DNA from: Talinum fruticosum
Taxonomy: Eukaryota; Streptophyta; Magnoliopsida; Caryophyllales; Talinaceae
Length of the DNA: 64,000 nucleotides
Assembly: GCA_021018815.1 (NCBI GenBank)
Contig: JAITYX010000017.1
Span: forward strand, 2,108,001-2,172,000
Direction: 5' to 3'
Under the pieces are notes generated by a model. The model was not told the origin of the DNA and did not search any database. It saw only the letters and a program-made list of their open reading frames with translations. Positions 37,907-48,483 of the stretch are shown here, one piece after another. Both the position numbers and the translations under genes were made by a program. Position 1 is the stretch's first letter. Every line of letters begins with the position of its first letter.

Positions 37907-38229
37907 TAGTGTTTCATTAAGGTTTAAAAAGTAATTCAATTATATCAATACAAGTTGGTTTATATAATTTGACACTGTTCATCTTAATTAAAAGATCTTG
38001 ATTTGAATCCAACTTCTTCGTGATATACTCGAAAGCTTTCGAATTCACAAGGATTTCACACCATCCGTCGAGGCCATTAAGTCTCCTCTCTCGTTTGAAT
38101 AAATGTATACTTACTACTTTCTTCTTTTTTTTTTTGAAAATGTAATCAAAATTACTATTGGGTAGTTATTCTCTCAAGGATTTCACCTGAGTTGTTCTTA
38201 ATGTCGATTGAAAGAAACATATTATAAGG

Positions 38230-38650
38230 AATTTTAGACCACGACATAGAAGAAGCAATAGAAAAACAAAATTTTGCTATCTCATGTGTTGCTCGATCAC
38301 CTTATCCGAATGTATGATGGATCCGAACTTGGTAGCAACTATTGAGCTTGAATAAGTGCATGAATTTTACGAGAAACTTGAATTTCTTCCTTCATAACAC
38401 TAACAATGAATTTGATATCTCCTTCGATTACAATCGAATGATAAATGATAACCCGCTTGAACACCTGCTCGTACATTATTACGCATAGTCGTCGTTTATG
38501 CAACAAGTATAGAAGTCATCCTCGAGTAGGCGATCCCGCTTGTAGAAATCTTCCATCATAACCTTTAATGACAAATCCTCTAGCATCCAATAAATATGTT
38601 TTTGATCTATCAATATTAATTTTGATGAAATCCCCTAACCCGCATACCCT
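38230..38650 (-). pseudogene. Relic of an RNase H-like (RVT_3) domain, LINE-derived
   Basis: Minus-strand translation, with frame changes, gives IKINIDRSKTYLLDARGFVI, KGYDGRFLQAGS, then MRNNVRAGVQAGYHLSFDC in one frame and VIEGDIKFIVSVMKEE with RKIHALIQ in another. This order (a start motif resembling KINVDG, GFVIRD-GRFL, A-G-Q-G, VEGD-x3-V, I) is that of the RNase H domain appended to plant LINE polyproteins and related genes. Stops and shifts mark it as dead. Boundaries are approximate. Confidence 0.55.
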
Positions 38651-39606
38651 TCACTCATAAAATAGTAGCAATTGAATTAAAATTTTCATTATTAAATACT
38701 ACTGCATTTCTACTTTTCCAAACTCTCTACATTAAGTAAAGTATATGAATGAATTGGTGAGGTTTATTCAACTATTTAGATAAGATAATACTTAAAAGTC
38801 CTTTTTGCACCAATTAAAACCTCAAATTAGTACCACAAAACGAGAAACTCGATGTCATATTTGGTTGGATGTAATATAATGGAATCAATATTATAAAAGT
38901 ATTACGATTACATAGTTTGTGGTAATTGTAATTACATGATAAGTGTTTGATTACAATACTCTCGTACCACCAAATACAGACTTATTTCAATTACATGGTT
39001 AATTATACCAACAAAACACTACAAAAGAGGAATTACCATTTTCTCATATAGGAGTAATGCCTAATCAAATTAGCATTCATAACTCCAAAACCCCTCCATG
39101 CTTAATAATATCAGTCTTAAACATTTTCCCCTGTTCCTAAGAAGGGAGGCACAAAATGGGTAGGAGAATCCACATTATCTTCATACGAAAAAGTTTAGGA
39201 GAGAAACTTACTCATCAGCCATTGTGGCCAAGGCCTCTCTTTGCAACCAATCACATGTTTGATGATGCAAGAAGAAAACTTGATTCAGGTTTGAGAAGAA
39301 AGCATAAATGGGAGAATATCACTATGCATAGTTGTAGACATTATTTGCAGTATGGAGCCCAGAAATTATATGTATACTATATCAAATATCATCAATCAGT
39401 TAAAAATGGGGTTACAAGCAATAATGAAATAGAACTTGGAAAAAAAAATCTTTATCTGCTGTAATCCTATGAAAAATTGAAACATCAACCCAGATTATAG
39501 AACAAATACAACAATATAGTATTTACCACGATGAGCAGACGAACCGCGGCCAAGCAAAAATAGACCCAAAATGAAGCAAAACAGCATCAAATCCCCAAAT
39601 CAAGAA

Positions 39607-40235
39607 TCAATTTTGAGCATTTGGGCAATCCCTAGCAAAATGCCCTTCCTCCCCGCAATTGAAGCACTCCCCCTTCCTCCTCCTCCTCTTCCTCTTCCTC
39701 CACCGCCACCACCACCGCCGTAATACCCTCCTCTTCCTCCACCGCCACCACCACCGCCGTAATACCCTCCTCTCCTCCCACCGCCTCGCCCTCGCCCGTA
39801 GCCATCACCATCATCACCCCCGTCATAGTATCGACGTCCACGACCCCCGCCTCGTGGCCCGCCATAACCCCGACCCCTCCCACCACCACCATCTCCCTGG
39901 TAATAACAATCCCTAGCCAAATGTCCAAATCTGCCGCAGTTATAGCACTCTACGCCACCGCCGCCGTACCTGCCGCCACGTCCACCTGAACGACCCGATC
40001 CTCTTAGCAAAACGACATCGGCTGCCCTATTGCGGCCATCGTCGCCGACCTCGACATCGAACTCGACCCGCTGACCATCGTGGAGCGTCCGAAACCCGTC
40101 GGATCGAATGGAGGTTTGGTGAACGAAGAGTTCCTCCGAGCCTTCATCGTCGGGGGTGATGAACCCGAACCCTCTCCAACCATTGAACCATTTGACCGTA
40201 CCCCGTGATCGCGATGGCTTCCCGTCTTCCGCCAT
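39607..40235 (-). CDS. Cold-shock-domain glycine-rich zinc-knuckle protein, with apparent frameshift
   Basis: This is a plant CSP/GRP2-type RNA chaperone, a single exon with start [12 protein letters not shown] at 40235. Residues about 11-78 form the cold-shock domain with RNP1-like [12 protein letters not shown] and RNP2-like ELFVHQTSI. An Arg/Gly-rich linker and a CCHC knuckle [14 protein letters not shown] follow, then a Gly/Tyr-rich region with two near-identical [12 protein letters not shown] units. A second knuckle, [14 protein letters not shown], followed by PNAQN and a stop, is present but in a different frame. The switch lies at five G on the coding strand (39669-39673), where six would join the frames and give 209 residues. 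As given, the frame ends at 39600 with [13 protein letters not shown] in place of the knuckle. Arabidopsis CSPs have 2-7 such knuckles and act in cold tolerance and RNA unwinding. An in-frame ATG at 40391 exists but precedes the conserved start. Confidence 0.9.
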
Positions 40236-41333
40236 TTTCGGAGGAGTCGAAGGATTTGGAAGGTTCTGGACTTGTGGAGAGCGAGAGATAGGGAGAGAGA
40301 GAGAGAGGGAGTCTTGTTTCTCTGCCAATGGTGGCGAATGGAGGAGAGAGATTTGGCCTTTGGGAAAGGGGTGAGTGGGGGCCCATGTCATTCGTGATCG
40401 AACGATTAAGATTCAGGTGACGTGGGGTTCTGTACGGTCAGGATGCGTTGATGGGCTCACGTTAGAAAGAAGAAGTCCACAATTCCACGTGTCTTTATCA
40501 GTTATCCATAGAGGCTAGCCACCTTTTATTTGTATCCACTGAATAAAAAGATTTGCAAGTAGGAAAATTCGACGCGCTAACGGTTTGATCTGGTCTTCGT
40601 CTATTGGGCTGGGCTGGGCTAAGCTCTTATATACATCTCTTTTGGACTCAATATCGCTATTTGAGCCCATGATGTAGTGGCCCTTACACAGGGTATGGCT
40701 TAAATATAGAAATGTTTGGAGGTTTAGAATTAGATTTCATACATTAGGCAAACTCGATTTTTAATCGTAAGGGTATGTTTGTTTCAACATTGTCATATAA
40801 TTTACTGTTCAGTTTACCAATACTCATAGTTTCCGAGACAATATTTCATATTGTTTAATAAAAATGTCCATTTAAATAAAATAATCCTTAATGCATATAG
40901 TCCTTTTCATATTTGACATACTTGTTAAATTCGTGGCGTCTATTTGAAAACTAATACTTACTTAATGAATACAGACAAAAAAGAAGCATAAAATTTTCAA
41001 GCAGATAATTGATTCTTCGATTTTAATTTTTTTCACCTTTAGATAGGATTATAATTATTGTCAGAAATTTGGGTTTAAATTACACTTGTATCAACATTTA
41101 CATCTTTGTTTACATAAAAGACAGAAAACAAGGCAAAAATAGATGGGACAAGTGTTCAATTACCATAATTGTTGCGAGTCGACGACTGTCAAATTTGCCT
41201 CAGTACATCTACAGTGCGAAGGTTTCTGTGTGATTTGTTAGGGGTGAACAACAGGGATGATGGTGATTTTTTCCCTTCATGATTGATGGGCAAATGAGTA
41301 TGATTAACACTAGGATTATGTTTGATATTGCAG
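40236..41333. other. Intergenic region upstream of the cold-shock gene
   Basis: The first 250 bases are the probable cold-shock gene leader and promoter on the minus strand. The remainder is AT-rich with no supported gene. The last bases are a pyrimidine-containing tract ending in the CAG acceptor before the fluoride-exporter fragment. Confidence 0.45.
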
Positions 41334-41544
41334 GCTAACACCTACAACGGTGAGACATTCGCAACAGGAATGCAGTTCAGGTTGCTGGGATGTTTAAGCA
41401 CGGTTTCTACGTTGATGGCTGAAGTTTATGCAATGACACAGAACAATCACCCCTGCAAAGGATATGTATATGTTACAATCACGGTAGGAATATCATTTTG
41501 GTTTGGCCACCTTGATGTACTCTGTGCCTCTTTGGACACAGTAG
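41334..41544 (+). pseudogene. Last-exon fragment of a second fluoride exporter (CrcB/FEX)
   Basis: The fragment begins right after an intact splice acceptor (TATTGCAG) and encodes ETFATGMQF, LLGCLSTVSTLMAEVYAM and VTITVGISFWFG. This aligns with the last exon of the FEX gene 6 kb downstream (TVVTGIQFGLLGCLSTVST and following). After FGH the homology continues as MYSVPLWTQ and a TAG only in another frame: one extra base in CTTGATG compared with TTAGTG in the paralogue. None of the upstream FEX exons is present nearby. The retained acceptor indicates DNA-level duplication, not retroposition. The parent gene's last exon is therefore partly duplicated and the copy is dead. Confidence 0.8.
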
Positions 41545-42060
41545 TGGTAAAATTCGCACATGATGAGCATCCAAGTAGTAGCCAAGAAGATGATGCGGAT
41601 TTGCTTGGTTAGGTTGCAGTACTGAGCTGTATGCGACATCATAAATACGGATAGTAATCAATAGTTCAATTGTTTACTGTCTTAAACTACAATATCAACC
41701 GCTTCACTATGGTTATTTCGTATCCGTCCTTTTTCTCGGATAATTATTTTTACTATATCGGTGGCTAAATAGTGATAAAATTTTAGTATATCATATAACT
41801 GTAAAAGTGAAGTCGTTTAAACTCATTTTAACTCATTCTATCTATAATAATTGATTTTAATCGTCATTCTGAAAAGATCATAATAAATTATGGACTAACT
41901 AATCAACTAAAGAGCCCGAAGTCCATATTTATACATAAAATATTAGGGAGTACAAAAAAATTACATATGTTGATATGATTAGCGTCAAACTTCCTCTCGA
42001 GGCGCGTTGTCATTCCCGCTGCCGCTATTTATTGGAGGGAGGACAGAGAGAAGTCATGGG

Positions 42061-42147
42061 TTTGTTTGAGCCGATGAGCAAGCGTCGCTCGACATCGTCA
42101 CTATTCGACCGCCATTGTCGTTCATCTGCGAACCACCACCCTACCTG

Positions 42148-42181
<34 letters not shown>

Positions 42182-42290
42182 ATCTCTTGTTTGAGCCGAG
42201 TTGAGCAAGCGTCCTTCGACATCGTCACTCTTCGACAGCCATTGTCATTCATCAGCGAACCACCCTACCTGCTCTCTCTCTCTCTCTCCC
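42061..42290. repeat. Direct duplication with (CT)n tract, probable FEX leader region
   Basis: A unit of about 90 bp, starting TTTGAGCCGATGAGCAAGCG and including CGACATCGTCACTATTCGAC and CGAACCACCACCCTACCTGC, is present at about 42061-42148. It recurs at about 42187-42273 with small differences, each copy followed by a CT microsatellite. The pyrimidine-rich context and a possible donor (ATGGTAATCC near 42560) paired with an acceptor at 44080 suggest a 5' UTR exon and leader intron of FEX. Confidence 0.6.
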
Positions 42291-44104
42291 CTTCCTCATC
42301 GTTTTAATGGCTTATACAGTGACCAGCTCGATGTAGGAGGAGCGCACTCGAAGCCGAAGGTCTTTTACTTGACTATCGCCGATTCACATGTGTTCCTGGT
42401 TTTCAGGCAATTTCATCTTTCCCTTAATCTTTATCTGGTTGTATTTAGTTTTCCCCGCAGTCGCATTATCTAACTATTTGCGACTCTCGTGTCCTCTCCA
42501 GCATCATAATTTGCATTAGATTCGCGGGAATCGGTGGCGATTCCATGGGAATTTCATAAATGGTAATCCATCTCTCGCTCTCTCTCTCTTTCTCTATCCT
42601 CGTATGAAAAGTCTGGGTTTTACCTTTTTGTTGTTGAGGCATTCAAATCCATTAATTTATTTTCTTTCTCTCTGTCGTTATCATTCTGGGGTTAAGTCGA
42701 TTGAATTTTTGCTTTGGGTCACACTGAACATTGGCAAGGTACAACTTGAAAGCATCTCTTGATGCGAATAGCCAAGTAAGAAGTAACCAAAATTGAGATC
42801 CCCTAAAAGTAGTATTTTGCAGGGACAATGATATCTTTGTGAAAATTTTGTACATCTTTTGAATATGGCAATCGCATGAATATTACTACTATGCAAAAAT
42901 TTTACACAAATATATTATGCTATTCACTATTATTTTATTCACTCGAAACAGTTAAAAGAAAGGAGCATCATCATCCAAAATAAAAAAACAGTTAAAGAAC
43001 AAACAAAAAAGGCACAAAAAGGTCCAAAATTATGGAGGTGCATCTGTTTTGGGATGTGGCAAAACTGCAAGCTGCATATCTGACGTGAAATATAATGTTG
43101 ACATGCAACTTAGATGCATGTCATCCGTTAGCCTTATGAAGTAAGGCATGTTCTTTCTTATCCCCTTTTGTGTTTCGAGAAGTGGTTAGTGCTCACTGCT
43201 TAGTAGTGTTGGATAACGATGTTAATTATCTAATGCTCGGTGCTATCAATCTAAGCATGCTCAGCGCCAATGGAAATGAGTGGATGGATGAGGATACTTC
43301 AAGGAATGTAGTAGAAATGTGTACACTGTTAAAATGGGAGTGACTTTTATTGAGAATGCATGAAGTTCGAATACAGTGTTTTAGGGATATCGAGTGAAAG
43401 CATTTTGGATTCCCTGTGTGGATCTTGCCTATGCACGTGGGAGTCACTATTTTGAGTTGCAACAAACTAAAGACATTTTTTTTTGCAAACAACTTATTTA
43501 TAATGGTCATTGGTAGAGCATGATTTTCTGCATTTGAATCAGATTTAAGTGTCAAATTCACCATGCAAATCAATTGATTAAGTGGACAGTGGACCTAATC
43601 CATTTAAGGTTATGTTGCATGGCTATATGCTTGTGTTTTTTGTTTTTTTTTTTTTGAGATGCATAAAACTTATGGATGTAAGTCTTCCTGATAGAGATAA
43701 CTTTAAATAAGCTATTTTGAACAAAAAATGAAGATTCAGAACTGTTTAAGAAATATGCAGTTTTGTTGATACATGTGAATGGAGGACTGGATGGTTTTGT
43801 GTTTCAAGTTTCAACTTAGTGCCTCACAATTTTTTTGTGGACAGGGCCGGACAATTTCATGGTTGTAATTTTAGGGCACATTAATGCTTAGAGAAAGATT
43901 TGCCTCAAACAGTCCATAAGTTTGCCTGTTTGGGACTTAATGTGGATGAGAGGAACCGTTTATGGTCTGGTGAGGGGTTGAACTTTATAATCATTCAATG
44001 ACTTCAGTGACTTAAAAGAGGATATTATTCTAGAGATGATGTTTTGTTTCAGAACTGAACTGAAATTTTTCCCTCTTAGTTCTGGTGAAGCTGTCAGCAG
44101 ACGA
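42291..44104. other. Probable FEX 5' UTR intron and leader
   Basis: This interval has no supported coding exon. A TTCCCTCTTAG acceptor at 44070-44080, 24 bases before the FEX ATG, suggests that an intron ends here and that the transcript starts upstream near 42 kb. The inference is from sequence only. Confidence 0.4.
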
Positions 44105-47100
44105 ATGGCAGCCAATGGTTTTGGTCAGAACACTACAGATCATGGCACTAATGAGTTACAGTTGAGGCAAACTGGCTCACTACGGCGGTCAAACAGCACC
44201 AGTTCGGCAATTGGAAGGCTTTCTCATCCGGAACATGTAGGAGATCAGTTACCGGAGGACACTACTCATCATTCAAGCATCAGCATCCCATTCACGGGAG
44301 AAAATTCCACCGAGAATGGAGTTTTTTCAATCAGCTGATACGGAATGGTTCAGTAGGATGGGCAAGCAGCTCTGGTGCCTCGCTGAGGAGACTGTTTAGC
44401 TTGCCTGGTGCTTATTGCACTCAGTTGGATCCAGATGTTGAAGATGAACTAGTTTCAGAAGCAGGAGATAGTGGAGACAGGGCTCTTACCAGAAGAGGGA
44501 GTCAGAGAAAGTGTCCACATTTTTTCCTAGATGAAGGGGATGTTTTTCCAATTCCTGATTTCTTATTGAAGCCGTGCAGCTTCTCGTCCCATGTTTCTGC
44601 CAAGCCAACTGTCCTTCCTCCAGTATCAGAGCTGTTATCAGAAATTGTGACTCCAGAGCCCACTAATGCTGTATTGCATGACAACCATGTAGGGTTTGTT
44701 TGGATAATAACTATGTCATCCTTTATTGAGTGGATAATAAATATTTCGTTTAGCTAATTGCTTTGACTCTCAGTTAATGGTTCTATTAATCTGTGCTACA
44801 TTTACTTTGTTTATCTTCAGGAAGAGGAGAAAAAGCTGCGACCATCGTTGAATACATTGCTTGCCTTGTACACTTAGCTCTCTTCGGGATTCTTGGGGTA
44901 ACTGTTAAGTTTTTCTTCTGCAGTTTTTTAAAGATTATGCTAAGGCTAGATGAATGTCAGTGATGCTATTTAAGAATGAAATGCTAGACGAATGTCACGA
45001 TGCTATTTGAGAATATGTTTTCTTTCACCCTCTGTTGCTGTTCTTTTAATTTGATATCACAGTTTAGATCATCTAAAGATTCGTGAAGCTAGCCTTAGCA
45101 ACATTCTCTTTTTCTTTGTCCTGATAATTTTTATTTTGGCTGGCATGACTAGCTTGTTGACTGTTCAAAATGTCTTTGTTTCCTTTTCCACTTGAGACTT
45201 GTCTACTAGTAGTATTAATTATGCTGCAATGAATTTGCTTCTTATGCTTTGGTGGTATACGGCCTTTTATAAGCGTTACATTTGGAAACCTGGAGATCTG
45301 AACTTTCGTTAGTATTTCAGTATTTCTTTTCTAGTGAGTAATAAACTTCAGTTCACAATATCTATTAATTTATTCTTTTCTTCAGAACCTTATTGCGGCT
45401 GCCCCTGGATGGTTTTCTTTTCTTTTCTTTTTTTTTCTTTTGGGATGTTTGGCAATTGAATTGCTTGATGATATGTGACCAGAATTTGAAGCCCAATTGG
45501 GTTTAGTGTGGGACTGAACAACATATCTTGACTCATTTTCTTGCTTTCCTGGTTATTATTATTATTATTATTATTATTATGTTGGCTTGTATGTTTGACT
45601 TGTCTGACAACAGAGTGGCTGAGGGGATATTTGAAGTCGATGCTTTTCATTGGCTATGGGCAATAAGTTATCTTCCAGGGGGCTTACTCATGAGTCATGA
45701 CATTTGCCCCATCTGATCTTAATGCCCTTGGCAAATCAGATAGTTAAGAGAAAAGTTCTCTGTCTTCTTGGGTAGGGGAGCCATGACCGTTAAGTCACAT
45801 TTATTCTCATAGGAAGGCAATCTAGAATGAAACTCTTTTCACCTTGTGAGGAGTGAATTTGGCATATCTCATATTGTGTAGGTGCTTAGCAGGAGTTACT
45901 ACAGGAACTTTTTGGCCCTGGTGTTGCAGATGTGACATGTGATAAAAGCATACTCTACCTTGATCTTCCATCAAATATGGTATCGATTTCAAACCCCTAT
46001 ACATTCAAATAGGCACAAAAATGTGCATGAGTTCATACACTCGCGGAAATGATATTTGATATGTCCCTGACTTCCTGATGTCGTACAGTCAATTTATAAA
46101 CTAGATGTTTGGAATTGAAAATGTATCACTAACTTCTAGGTTCCTAAGTTCCTGGCTGGAGAATTTTTTTCCCTGTGTGTTTCTTTGTATTCATCAGTCT
46201 TCAGTAACCATCAGTTTCCATTTCTTTTTCTTTTTCCTCACATCAATCAACACCTGTTTTTATCAATTAAAATTGATTAGGTTTCTTATTTGAACCTGGA
46301 ATACTTGTAGATTGGTTCTTTCTTAATGGGATGGTTTGGCATTGTATTCAAAGCCGACATATCCCGCATTTCTGATCAACTAGCAATTGGGCTTACAATT
46401 GGTTATCTAGGAAGCCTAACGACATTCAGCGGTTGGAATCAGAAGATGCTTGACCTTAGTGTCCATGGACATTGGATATTGGCTATGCTAGGTTTCATCA
46501 TAGGTGGGTCTCTATGGCAGTTTTGTCACTGTAAACATTCAATAAAATGGCCTATTAGTGGTCTCAAGTGAAATTGAATCACTATTTTTTTGCCTCTATT
46601 AACTTGCAGGATTGTTTCTCACTGCTTATTCTATTATTTTTGGGGTTGAGACAGCTAAGGGGTTCAAGTGGCTTCTCAGAAGGGCTGGGAGTGGGAAGGG
46701 TTTAAACATTAGCAAAAAGTTCAACAACTCTAAGCTTCACTTGGTGGCACTGTTAACACTAATTTTGATATGGGGTGGTTTGTGGGCCACCAGTGGGGTT
46801 TTGGAGATGAAAGACTTTGAGAACGGAGGCAGGGCCACTCAACTTTGGTTGGCTTGCCTTGTTGGTCCTTTTGGTGTTTGGATTAGGTGGTGGCTTTCTC
46901 GTCTGAATGGAAGTGGAATAGGCAAGGCAGGATACTGTAAGTGGATCCCATTTGGCACTCTGATTGCTAATGTCTCTGCATCGGGCATAATGGCCGCTCT
47001 TGCTACTCTTAAGAAAGCTGTAAGCTCCACCGTTCCTTTTACTGCTCTTATTTTAGATTTAACCTACTTCAATGCATTTTAATTAAGAAAACAGTATGTT

Positions 47101-47635
47101 ATGGGGGTTTTGTTCCCCATTGAAAGTTCATTTTTCTTGGATCGTAATGGCTTTGATTCAATGTCCAGAGTGTTAATATCTCTGAAAATTCTATGCAATA
47201 TGCAAATGTTGAACTTGATCTGAGTCCTGGAAAGCCTATGTATCTCTTCTCCGCTTTATCAGTGTCTTACATTGTAGATGAATGATTCTAGTGGAGTTAG
47301 TATTTTTTTTTAATCATGCTGTTTCTGAATATGAGCATTCTTGTATTTATTGCTGCACTAGACTTCCCTGGTTGCTGGCCCAAATTGGCGTAATTGGTTG
47401 TTGTAGTTTGAATATGTTTAAAACAAAGAATTGTGACACAGTCGTCACAGGAATACAGTTCGGGTTGCTAGGTTGTTTAAGCACAGTTTCTACCATGATG
47501 GCTGAATTCAATGCAATGAGACTGAGCAGCCACCCCTGGAGGGCATATACATATGCCGTCGTGACAATAGGTATCTCATTTGGCTTGGGAAACTTAGTGT
47601 ACTCTGTGCCTGTTTGGATAAAGGGTTACCAATAG
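44105..47635 (+). CDS. FEX: Fluoride export protein FEX (double CrcB domain), frame-disrupted
   Basis: This is a plasma-membrane fluoride channel of the fused two-domain eukaryotic CrcB type (Arabidopsis At2g41705). Exons are 44105-44688, 44821-44897, 45882-45979, 46311-46503, 46610-47019 and about 47429-47635. A Ser-rich cytosolic N-terminus precedes TM segments. The first CrcB core is GSFLMGWFG and GYLGSLTTFSGWNQKM, the second CKWIPFGTLIANVSASGIMA and GIQFGLLGCLSTVST. The sequence needs repeated +1 corrections. In exon 1 a six-T run (44322-44327) separates GENSTENG from FFNQLIRNGS. In exon 2 a five-A run (44830-44834) precedes VEYIACLVHLALFGILG. In exon 3 a base seems lost near 45888-45902 before LLQELFGPG, though an alternative acceptor at 45889 would also restore frame. 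Each corrected exon is a whole number of codons. The last exon's acceptor is uncertain. It is either an error-affected intact gene or a young pseudogene. Confidence 0.85.
45553..45580. repeat. (ATT)n microsatellite in FEX intron
   Basis: Nine consecutive TTA units lie between FEX exons 2 and 3. It has no coding role. Confidence 0.9.
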
Positions 47636-48483
47636 AGTAAAAAGATGCCATGATTTGTGCAAACTCCGATTTCTTTCCCTTGGTCCTGAGCTGTGTGTCC
47701 GTTCTAGTTAGAATTGACAGCCTAATTTGCGGGTTAAGGAAAAGGTTACATACATCTCATCTGCTACGTAATTGAAACTCAGAGGCAGTATTTCCCCATG
47801 TCTTCAGGCAAATTTTATCATTAAAAATGTAAAATTCAGTGTATTTTTTGTACTGACATTTATTGGTTGTATGTTGCAAAAATTGTCTTGTACTGAACAT
47901 GGTCTTTTTATGGGCTGGTGGGATGGTCTGATGTGAAATTACATGTACTTTCCTTACTCTGCATTGCATTACAGAAAATTGTTTCCTCAAAACATCGAGA
48001 AGAGTGATATGAGTTTATGAATATGTGGATCACTGAGATGGTAGAAGTCCCGCAAATCTCCGACCCAAAGGCTTACTCACGTTCTTCGATTGATTATCCC
48101 ATGAACAAGACGTTTATTTACTATTTATCAATAGCTTTGTACCAGATATGTTCAGTAAATATTACTAGAGCCAAAGGTCAGAACCCCCTCCCCTCCCTTT
48201 CATAGGCTCCCCTGCGTAACACTCAGTCACAATCGAGATATAAGCAGTTGCAAGTGTATAACAACAAAGAGATTAATTGATGCATCTGTTATTACACAGC
48301 AAAAGTGACTTGCTCTTAAGCACAACTCCACAACTGGAAGCAAACATTACAGCCACATACAGCAACAAACTTAGGGCAGCTCCAATTTACTCGAGCCACA
48401 GTTTATGTCAACCATCTAAGTTTATACAACAATATAATATCCACTGACAACCATATGATGTATGAGAGGATTCTAACACCTAC
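47636..48483. other. Convergent 3' region (FEX / selenoprotein-K-like)
   Basis: The two facing 3' UTRs lie here. The sequence is AT-rich and no gene is visible. Short frames at 47757-47990 and 48017-48205 have no recognisable domain. Confidence 0.5.
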
